From Actinomycetota bacterium (GTDB lineage Bacteria > Actinomycetota > Thermoleophilia > Solirubrobacterales > Solirubrobacteraceae), in the NCBI GenBank assembly GCA_005888335.1, contig VAWY01000163.1, forward strand, positions 1-10,559: 10,559 bases of DNA, read 5' to 3'. Position numbers and translations under genes: made by a program. The notes under the pieces are model-generated. The model was not told the DNA's origin. It searched no databases and was given only the letters and a program-made list of their open reading frames with translations. How positions within the stretch are numbered: position 1 is the stretch's first letter; each line of letters opens with the position of its first letter. Positions 5,610 through 10,559 of the stretch are shown here, in pieces.

Positions 5610-6487
5610 GGCTTTCGGTGACCGCGTTGGCTCGGCGGTTGCTCGCGCCTGTGCTCGCCGCCGCCGCAGCAGTCATCGCCGGCTGCGGTGGTGGCGGTGA
5701 TGGCCCGACTGTTGCGCCCACCGCCGCACCGATGCCACCCGCATCCGGGCCGCAGCACATCCACGGACTGGGCGTCCGCGGCGGGACCCTCTACATCGCG
5801 ACGCACACCGGGCTGTGGACGGCCCCCGCCGGCGAGACCAAGGCGCGTCGGGTGGGCGTCTCGCGCCAGGACATCATGGGCTTCTCGATCGTCGCGCCCG
5901 ATCGCTTTCTCGGCTCGGGCCACCCGGCGCCGGATCAGACCCTGCCGCCCAACCTCGGGCTGATCGAGTCGCGCGATGGCGGGCAGACCTGGCAGAGCCT
6001 CTCGCTGTTGGGCGACGCGGACTTTCACGTGCTCCAGTCGGCCGGACGGCGCGTTTACGGGTTCGACGCCACGCACGCTCGGTTGATGGTCTCGTCCGAC
6101 GACGGACGCTCATGGAGCGAGCGCATCCCACCCGCGGGCGTGTTCGGGCTGGCGATCGAGCCCGGCCGACCGAAACAGATCGTCGCCTCGACCGAGCGCG
6201 GGCTGTTCATGTCGCCCGACGCCGGCCGCGGCTGGCGACCGCTCCGGGCTGACATCGGCGGCCTGCTCAGCTGGCCGGCGGGCGACCGGCTCTACCTGAT
6301 CGACGGCGACGGGAGCGTCCGGCTGAGCACGGATCGCGGGCGATCGTGGCGCTCCCGCGGCAGGATCGGCGGTGAGCCGACCGCCTTCGTCGCGCACGGC
6401 CGTGACCTCTACGCGGCCCTCGGGGACGCCACCGTCAAGCGCTCGAGCGATGGAGGACGCACATGGCAAGTCCGCGCCAGACCATGA
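5606..6487 (+). CDS. F510_1955-type BNR-repeat lipoprotein (sialidase-like beta-propeller)
   Basis: A 293-residue secreted lipoprotein. The signal peptide ends in the lipobox IAGC (C27), followed by a Gly/Pro/Ala linker. The rest is a beta-propeller with the opening motif HIHGLGV (about 51-57) and five Asp-box/BNR motifs: SRDGGQTW (about 122-129), SSDDGRSW (163-170), SPDAGRGW (203-210), STDRGRSW (241-248) and SSDGGRTW (280-287). This pattern matches the family annotated as F510_1955 glycosylhydrolase. The Asp boxes are structural, and I do not see the arginine triad that would support true sialidase activity, so a binding or scaffold role is as likely. GTG at 5606 overlaps the upstream TGA by 4 bp, and the 3' end overlaps the next gene. 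It has several His residues (HIHGL, THTG, GHPAPDQ) and Met residues, but metal binding is not shown. Confidence 0.85.
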   Translation: MRLSVTALARRLLAPVLAAAAAVIAGCGGGGDGPTVAPTAAPMPPASGPQHIHGLGVRGGTLYIATHTGLWTAPAGETKARRVGVSRQDIMGFSIVAPDRFLGSGHPAPDQTLPPNLGLIESRDGGQTWQSLSLLGDADFHVLQSAGRRVYGFDATHARLMVSSDDGRSWSERIPPAGVFGLAIEPGRPKQIVASTERGLFMSPDAGRGWRPLRADIGGLLSWPAGDRLYLIDGDGSVRLSTDRGRSWRSRGRIGGEPTAFVAHGRDLYAALGDATVKRSSDGGRTWQVRARP

Positions 6488-7479
6488 GTCGGCTGTCGCT
6501 CGCCGTCACGGCCGTCGCGCTGCTCGTCGGGTGCGGCTCGCAGGCCGGGCCGAAGGCCCCGCCGGGCGTCTCGCAGAAGACGTTCGAGCAGCAGCTCGCC
6601 GAGGCGGCGAACGTCAGCGCTGCGGACTTCCCCGCCCCCAAGGGGCGCACCGCGCGCGACATGGCGCGACAGATGCTCTCCGGCAACAGCGTCGGCTTCG
6701 CAACATCGGTGCTCGTGCCCGGAACGCAGCGCCTGGCCTTCGGCGTGCTGGATCGCGCCAACCGGTTCGTCTACGGCAAGACGGCGGTCTACGTCTCCCC
6801 GTCGCCTGACGCAAGGGCCGAGGGCCCGTTCCCGGCTCCCGCCGACACGCTCGTCACCAGGCCGGCGTTCCGCAGTCAGACGGCGGCTTCCGAGACCTCC
6901 CCGATCGCGGCGATCTACGCCGCGCAGGTGCCGTTCAAGCGCTCCGGCCTCTACGACGTCCTCGTCGTGACGAGACGCGGGTCGCGACTGCTCGGCGCCG
7001 GCGCGCGCGTGACCGTCCGTCCCGACACGCCGATCCCGGGCTTGGGCGAGCGTCCGCCGGCGATCGACACCGACACCGTCCAAGGTGCCGGCGGCAACAT
7101 CGGTTCGATCGACACCCGGATCCCCCACGCCTCAGAGCTGCACAAAGTCAGCCTCAGGGATGTCCTCGGGCGCAAGCCGACCGTCCTGCTGTTCGCCACG
7201 CCGCAGCTGTGCCAGTCGCGCGTCTGCGGCCCCGTGGTGGACATCGAGCTGCAGATGAAGGACGAGTTCGGCGACAAGCTCGCGTGGATCCACGAGGAGG
7301 TCTACCGCCACAACAAGGTCAGCGACGGCCTGCGGTCGCAGCTGCGCGCGTTCCATCTTCAGACCGAGCCGTGGCTGTTCACCATCGATCGCAGCGGGCG
7401 CATCCGGGCGCGGATGGAGGGCTCCTTCGGCGTCAACGCGTTCCACGACGCGATCGAGGCGGCGCTGCGAGCGAGCTGA
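6463..7479 (+). CDS. Lipoprotein with FixH/YtkA-like N-terminal and thioredoxin-like C-terminal domain (CX4C)
   Basis: A 338-residue extracytoplasmic lipoprotein. The signal ends in LLVGC (C24). Residues about 75-186 form an all-beta region resembling FixH/YtkA domains (LAFGVLDRANRFVYG, SGLYDVLVVTRRG). Residues 225-338 have a thioredoxin/peroxiredoxin-like fold: TVLLFATPQLCQSRVCGPVVD, then a helix, WIHEEVYRH and the cis-proline segment TEPWLFTIDRSGRI (P303). The redox or metal cysteines are C250 and C255, spaced CX4C rather than the CXXC of thioredoxin or CX3C of Sco. With copper genes around it, copper-chaperone or disulfide work outside the membrane is the likely job. The ATG at 6463 has GGAGGA 5 bases upstream, but an alternative ATG at 6484 overlaps the upstream stop as ATGA; both give an intact lipoprotein signal. 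Confidence 0.85.
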   Translation: MASPRQTMSRLSLAVTAVALLVGCGSQAGPKAPPGVSQKTFEQQLAEAANVSAADFPAPKGRTARDMARQMLSGNSVGFATSVLVPGTQRLAFGVLDRANRFVYGKTAVYVSPSPDARAEGPFPAPADTLVTRPAFRSQTAASETSPIAAIYAAQVPFKRSGLYDVLVVTRRGSRLLGAGARVTVRPDTPIPGLGERPPAIDTDTVQGAGGNIGSIDTRIPHASELHKVSLRDVLGRKPTVLLFATPQLCQSRVCGPVVDIELQMKDEFGDKLAWIHEEVYRHNKVSDGLRSQLRAFHLQTEPWLFTIDRSGRIRARMEGSFGVNAFHDAIEAALRAS

Positions 7480-7554
7480 GCCGACCCGACCATCCGAGGT
7501 CGCGCCCGACGTCTACCGGCTCGACGTTCGCGGGCGCGCCCGTGGTTACGTTCA

Positions 7555-7572
7555 TTCGCAGATCCGTGCGAA
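7555..7572 (+). promoter_or_regulatory. ArsR-type operator within the arsR-cdf promoter
   Basis: TTCGCA-N6-TGCGAA is a perfect 6-6-6 inverted repeat, the style of dyad bound by metal-sensing ArsR/SmtB repressors. Its left arm TTCGCA (7555-7560) can serve as -35, with TATGGT (7579-7584) as -10 at 18 bp spacing. Transcription would then begin about 5 bases before the ATG at 7596, giving a nearly leaderless message. The site lies in the promoter spacer, fitting autorepression. Apart from a 12-bp GC palindrome (7531-7542), the remaining 7480-7554 shows nothing clear. Confidence 0.55.
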
Positions 7573-7595
7573 CGTCGGTATGGTGCCCGTCCGTC

Positions 7596-7955
7596 ATGAC
7601 CGATCCCGACACGTGCGACCTGCTCTGCCTGGACCTGCCGAAGGCTGAGCGACTGCGCGCCGCTCAGCCGGGACCCGAGGCGCTCGAGCGTGTCGCTCAG
7701 GAAGCCAAGGCGCTGGGCGATCCGACCCGTCTCGCCGTGGCCGTCGCCTTGCGGGACGGCGAGCGCTGCTGCGTCTGTGATCTCGCCTGGATCGTTGGGC
7801 GCGACGAGAAGCTCGTCTCGCACCACGTCCGCCTGCTCAAGGCCGCCGGATTGGCGCGCTCACGCCGCGACGGCCGGATGGTCATGTACGAGCTGAGCGA
7901 GCGCGGCCGCGCCCTCGTCGAGCGGTTCGCCACGGCGGCGGAGGCGCCGGCGTGA
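7596..7955 (+). CDS. CadC-like ArsR/SmtB-family metal-sensing repressor
   Basis: A 119-residue winged-helix metalloregulator. The core is typical: ALGDPTRLAVAVAL, CVCDLAWIVG, the recognition helix around LVSHHVRLLKAAGL, and the wing RRDGRMVMYELS. Cysteines match the four-thiolate alpha3N site of CadC: N-terminal C7 and C11 (TCDLLC) plus C59 and C61 in CCVCD, with an extra C58. That pattern in the family senses soft metals such as Cd(II), Pb(II), Bi(III) or Zn(II), with release of DNA on binding. The ATG at 7596 keeps both N-terminal cysteines; no ribosome site is visible, and a leaderless or near-leaderless message is likely. It is coupled to the transporter gene by a GTGA overlap and has an inverted repeat in its promoter. 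Confidence 0.92.
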   Translation: MTDPDTCDLLCLDLPKAERLRAAQPGPEALERVAQEAKALGDPTRLAVAVALRDGERCCVCDLAWIVGRDEKLVSHHVRLLKAAGLARSRRDGRMVMYELSERGRALVERFATAAEAPA

Positions 7956-8707
7956 GCTCGCTCGAAGCGCCGCCCGCGCTGCCGGTCGCGCCGGCGCCGA
8001 GCCCGCGGCGCATCACGCGCGAGCGCTACGCGCAGCTCGCGCGTCGCGCGAGGCTGCTGTCGTGGTTGTCGCTCGCCTGGATGACCGTCGAGGGCGGCGT
8101 CGCGATTGCGGCGGGCGTAGTCGCCGGCTCGATCGCGCTGGTCGGCTTCGGCCTGGACTCGGCGATCGAGGGTTTTGCCAGCGTGATCATCGTCTGGCGC
8201 TTCACCGGGCATCGGGTCTTCTCGCAGGCGGCCGAGGACCGCGCGCAGAAGCTCGTCGCCGTCCAGTTCTTCCTGCTCGCTCCGTACGTCGCCTTCGAGT
8301 CGGTCAAGACGCTCGTCGCCGGCGATCACCCCGAGGTCAGCTGGGTCGGCATCGGCTTGTCGGTCGGCTCGGTGGTCCTCATGCCGATGCTCGCGGTGGC
8401 CAAGCAGCGCCTGGCCGACCAGCTCGGCTCGGCGGCGACCGCGGGGGAGGGCCGCCAGAACATGCTCTGCGCCTATCTCGCAGGCGCGCTGCTGGTCGGC
8501 CTGCTCGGCAACGCGCTGGTCGGCGGGTGGTGGCTGGACCCCGCGGTCGGTCTGCTGATCGCCGCCGTCGCCGTCAAGGAGGGCCGCGAGGCGTGGCGCG
8601 GCGAGGGCTGCTGCGTGAGCTCACCGCTCGACGGCGCCGACTTCGACGACCCCTGCTGCGACGACGACTGCTGCGCCGCCGCCGACAGGTCGCCGACCGC
8701 CTCCTGA
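7952..8707 (+). CDS. CDF-family cation efflux transporter with Cys/Asp-rich tail
   Basis: A 251-residue membrane transporter of the cation diffusion facilitator type, expected to export divalent or soft metal ions. It has about six membrane spans between residues 36 and 212. The second-helix metal motif reads GFGLDSAIEGFAS (D69, E73). The fifth-helix region is GEGRQNMLCAYLAG (E166, N170, C173), so the usual HxxxD pairs are replaced. The normal cytoplasmic C-terminal domain of CDF proteins (around 300 residues in total) is missing. In its place is a short tail with three Cys-Cys pairs (C220/221, C235/236, C240/241) and an acidic DDPCCDDDCC stretch, a plausible thiolate metal site. The GTG start overlaps the arsR stop by 4 bp, so the two are coupled and the CadC-like repressor most likely controls it. 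It ends 1 bp from the convergent cyclase gene. Confidence 0.92.
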   Translation: MSSLEAPPALPVAPAPSPRRITRERYAQLARRARLLSWLSLAWMTVEGGVAIAAGVVAGSIALVGFGLDSAIEGFASVIIVWRFTGHRVFSQAAEDRAQKLVAVQFFLLAPYVAFESVKTLVAGDHPEVSWVGIGLSVGSVVLMPMLAVAKQRLADQLGSAATAGEGRQNMLCAYLAGALLVGLLGNALVGGWWLDPAVGLLIAAVAVKEGREAWRGEGCCVSSPLDGADFDDPCCDDDCCAAADRSPTAS

Positions 8708-8708
8708 G

Positions 8709-10019
8709 TCAGCCGGTCCCCGGCTGGGAGGCCAGGAACTCGCGCAGGCAGTCCGTCGAGCAGAACCACAGCTCGTCGCCGTCGTGCTGCAGCCGCGCCG
8801 CGGGCGGGGCGTCCACGGACTTGCCGCACACCGGATCGGTGCGGGTCTCGCTGTGGCGCAGTCGGTACAGGGGCAGCGGGCGCTCGACGCCGCGCAGCAA
8901 CCTCACGCCGGCCGGCTCGACGTCGATCCCGCCATCGGATCGCTGCGCGACGACTTCGGTCATCAGCGTCTCACCGGCGGTGGCCTGGCTGGTCACGCGC
9001 GATGCGATGTTGACAGTCGTGCCCAGGTAGTCGCCGCCGCGATAGATCGCCGGCCCGCAGTGCATCCCGACGCGGAGCGGGGGCATGGAGGCGTCACGGC
9101 GCACGCTCTCCTCGAGCTCGGCGGCGAAGCGGACCGCATCGCCCGAATCGCGGAAGGCGAGCATCAGCGCGTCGCCGATCTGCTTGACCACCTTGCCGCC
9201 GTGTTGGAGCGCCAGGTCCCGGACAGCGGCGTCGACACGACCCATGGTCTCGATCGCCGCCTCGTCGCCCTGGGCCTCGGTGAGCTGGGTGAACGACTCC
9301 ACGTCGATGAAGACGATCGTCGCGTCGACCGAGCCGCGCCCGCCGGGCACCTCGGTGTCGACGAGATGGACGTAAGCGTCCTCGATCGACGCCAGCAGGA
9401 GGTGCTCGTGATGGACGCGCTCGACGATCCCGTCGAGCAGCGGGATGACGGCCTTCTGCAGGCCCTCGATCTGTCTGACGATCGCCTCCTCGTCGGCGCC
9501 GGCCGCTTCGAGTCGCTCGTGGATGTGGACGTGCACGAGGCGGGTCTCGGCCTCGGCCAGGCGGCGCAGCGTGTCGCCGAACGCGCGCGCGCCCTCCAGG
9601 ACCGCCTCGAACGGCATCCCCGCAGCGGCCATGACGTTCAGCCCCTCGAACAGCTTCAGATCGTCTTCGAGGAGCGTCTCGCGGGTGAAGCCGAGCGCCG
9701 TGCGCAGCCTGGCCAGCGTCTCGGGCTCGATGCCGAGCCGCCCTGCGGCCTCTTCGACCGACAACTGTGGACCTCGCGGATAGATGTACTCGCCGAGAAA
9801 CGGCTCGACCTCTCCGCTGGCCAGCGCTTCGGCGAGCGCCTCGGGCGTGCAGCCCAGGGCGGCGTAGTGGCGGACCGTCATGAGCCGCAGCAGGTCGAGC
9901 TCGTCGAAATGCCCTCGGCGGTCGGGATCGAGCAGCCCCGCTTCGGTCAACGCACGCAGCTCGTCGTTCGGCGTGTCGACCAGCGCGGCGAACTCATCGA
10001 GCGACATGGTCGCGCGCAT
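8709..10019 (-). CDS. Class III adenylyl cyclase with Ad_Cy_reg-like N-terminus and C-terminal YHS domain
   Basis: A 436-residue cytoplasmic enzyme predicted to make cAMP from ATP. Residues 6-65 resemble a MerR-like helical unit (ELRALTEAGLL, FDELDLLRLMTVRHYAALG). Residues about 85-215 look like the adenylate cyclase regulatory domain of mycobacterial Rv1264-type enzymes. The cyclase domain (about 230-385) has all key residues at the spacing of Rv1625c: metal aspartates D239 and D283, adenine-selecting K279 and D330, transition-state N337 and R341. It should therefore be active and ATP-specific. Residues 393-430 form a YHS-type metal-binding domain: TDPVCGKSV (C398) and ELWFCSTDC (C420, C424). 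Such domains bind soft or transition metals, and here may tune the cyclase. The ATG at 10019 has GAGGGGG 8 bases upstream. It is convergent with the CDF gene and divergent from the amidase gene. Confidence 0.93.
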   Translation of the reverse strand: MRATMSLDEFAALVDTPNDELRALTEAGLLDPDRRGHFDELDLLRLMTVRHYAALGCTPEALAEALASGEVEPFLGEYIYPRGPQLSVEEAAGRLGIEPETLARLRTALGFTRETLLEDDLKLFEGLNVMAAAGMPFEAVLEGARAFGDTLRRLAEAETRLVHVHIHERLEAAGADEEAIVRQIEGLQKAVIPLLDGIVERVHHEHLLLASIEDAYVHLVDTEVPGGRGSVDATIVFIDVESFTQLTEAQGDEAAIETMGRVDAAVRDLALQHGGKVVKQIGDALMLAFRDSGDAVRFAAELEESVRRDASMPPLRVGMHCGPAIYRGGDYLGTTVNIASRVTSQATAGETLMTEVVAQRSDGGIDVEPAGVRLLRGVERPLPLYRLRHSETRTDPVCGKSVDAPPAARLQHDGDELWFCSTDCLREFLASQPGTG

Positions 10020-10068
10020 CAGGGCGGCCCCCTCAAGACCTTCTCGCAGCTCGCGAGCAGCACCGGTC

Positions 10069-10082
10069 TGACATTGTGGTCA
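10069..10082. promoter_or_regulatory. Small inverted repeat between the cyclase and amidase genes
   Basis: TGAC-ATTGTG-GTCA is a perfect 4-6-4 dyad in the 123-bp divergent region (10020-10142). On the minus strand its end reads TTGACC, a -35-like hexamer toward the cyclase gene, but no good -10 follows at 16-19 bp. It could be an operator or chance. The rest of the region holds a 10-bp GC palindrome (10049-10058) and a TAGGGT (10131-10136), which is a possible -10 for a leaderless amidase start. Confidence 0.2.
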
Positions 10083-10142
10083 ACGAGGCGATCCCCCTCA
10101 AACCTCGGGCTCCGCTACGACGACGGCGATTAGGGTCTGGCC

Positions 10143-10559
10143 GTGGATCCGGTCGAGCTCGCGTACGCCGGGGTCGCCCGCCAGGCCGAGCTCGTGCGGT
10201 CGGGGGAGGTCTCGTCAGTCGAGCTGGTCGAGCTCGTGCTCGCGCGGATCGAGCGGCTCAATCCGCTCCTCGGAGCATTCACCGCGGTGGACGGAGAGCG
10301 GGCGCTTGCCGCCGCACGGGCGTGCGACGACGCGCGAGCGGCCGGCGACGACCGGCCACTGCGCGGCGTGCCGATCGCGATCAAGCAGGACTGCGACGTC
10401 GAGGGATTCGTCACGACGTTCGGCGGGGCGGCAAACCTCAAGCCGGCCAGTGCGGACGGCGAGCTCGCGCGACGCCTGCGCGAGGCCGGGGCGGTGATCG
10501 TCGGCAAGACCGCGATGCCGGAGTTCGGCCAGTTCCCGTTCACGGAGTCCTCGGCGTGG
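10143..10559 (+). CDS. Amidase-signature family enzyme, N-terminal part (cut by window edge)
   Basis: The first 139 codons of an amidase-signature hydrolase, which cleaves carboxamides or small amides with a Ser-cisSer-Lys triad. The N-terminal helix has the family pattern AELVRSGEVSSVELVELVLARIERLNPLLGAF in shape (residues 15-46). The catalytic lysine is K81 in RGVPIAIKQD, followed by GEL...LREAGAVIVGKTAMPEFGQ and ending at FTESSAW, the stretch that leads into the Gly/Ser signature. That signature and its serines lie beyond the window. The GTG at 10143 gives a normal family start but lacks a clear ribosome site; a TAGGGT at 10131-10136 may be the -10 of a leaderless message. The substrate cannot be told. 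Nothing links it to the metal genes. Confidence 0.9.
   Translation, partial: MDPVELAYAGVARQAELVRSGEVSSVELVELVLARIERLNPLLGAFTAVDGERALAAARACDDARAAGDDRPLRGVPIAIKQDCDVEGFVTTFGGAANLKPASADGELARRLREAGAVIVGKTAMPEFGQFPFTESSAW

Noticed and set aside
5606..6487. True exo-alpha-sialidase
   Set aside because: Five Asp boxes support the propeller fold only; I could not identify the catalytic arginine triad or a Tyr/Glu pair.
7531..7542. 12-bp palindrome CGGGCGCGCCCG as terminator after the thioredoxin-like gene
   Set aside because: No loop to speak of and no T tract; self-complementary GC runs are expected here.
10049..10058. GCTCGCGAGC palindrome as an operator for the cyclase gene
   Set aside because: Short GC-rich palindrome with no extension and no second copy at other promoters in the window.
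10116..10131. TACGAC half-site before the amidase as another BlaI-type operator
   Set aside because: The second arm (GCGATT) does not match GTCGTA, and the amidase has no link to the copper genes.
8784..10133. Long plus-strand open frame of 449 codons opposite the cyclase gene
   Set aside because: It is the antisense frame of a gene with clear cyclase and YHS motifs. Its composition (runs of R, G, E, H, Q) has no recognisable domain, as is usual for shadow frames in GC-rich DNA.
1..10559. CRISPR array, tRNA, rRNA, insertion sequence or prophage
   Set aside because: No regularly spaced repeats, no transposase or integrase frame, and no cloverleaf-like or rRNA-like stretch seen on either strand.

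Overview
The window is very GC-rich, about 70% by eye, with strong G/C bias at third codon positions, frequent GTG starts and several apparently leaderless or RBS-poor starts. The protein families present, namely a CopC-CopD fusion, a BlaI plus M56 pair, F510_1955-type lipoproteins and a cyclase with an Ad_Cy_reg-like N-terminus, point to a high-GC actinobacterium. My best guess is the Thermoleophilia/Solirubrobacterales, but this is inferred from gene content and was not tested by phylogeny.

Layout. (1) Positions 1-43 hold the first codons of a leftward gene cut by the window edge, with a near-ideal CsoR-type copper operator directly upstream. (2) Positions 44-299 contain that promoter, a start-less 50-codon open stretch that may be a gene remnant, and a possible BlaI-type operator. 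(3) Positions 300-5609 form the main copper/thiol-redox block: ccdA (minus), a CopC-CopD fusion (plus), a TlpA-like thioredoxin lipoprotein (minus), an M56 metalloprotease (minus) and a BlaI/MecI/CopY repressor (minus). A small Cys/Met membrane protein follows on the plus strand, divergent from the repressor. (4) Positions 5400-7479 are a tightly coupled rightward operon: the small membrane protein, a BNR-repeat (F510_1955-type) lipoprotein, and a lipoprotein with a thioredoxin-like CX4C domain. (5) Positions 7596-8707 are a two-gene metal-efflux operon: a CadC-like ArsR repressor translationally coupled to a CDF-type transporter with a cysteine-rich tail. (6) Positions 8709-10019 (minus) encode a class III adenylyl cyclase with a C-terminal YHS metal-binding domain. 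(7) Positions 10143-10559 are the start of an amidase-signature enzyme.

How it fits together. Five sites in block 3 share a 16-bp inverted repeat of the form TACKAC-N4-GTCGYA, with imperfect members. They lie before ccdA, copCD, tlpA and the blaI/small-protein divergent pair, and downstream of ccdA. The simplest reading is a self-contained regulon: the BlaI-type repressor, relieved by the M56 protease, controls copper binding and transport (CopC-CopD) and an extracytoplasmic thiol-disulfide pathway (CcdA passing electrons to TlpA-like lipoproteins). CsoR at the left edge and the CadC-like ArsR at the right would add two more metal sensors. The YHS-cyclase may link metal status to cAMP. These regulatory links are inferences from site sequence and position. 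No tRNA, rRNA, CRISPR array, insertion sequence or phage gene was seen.
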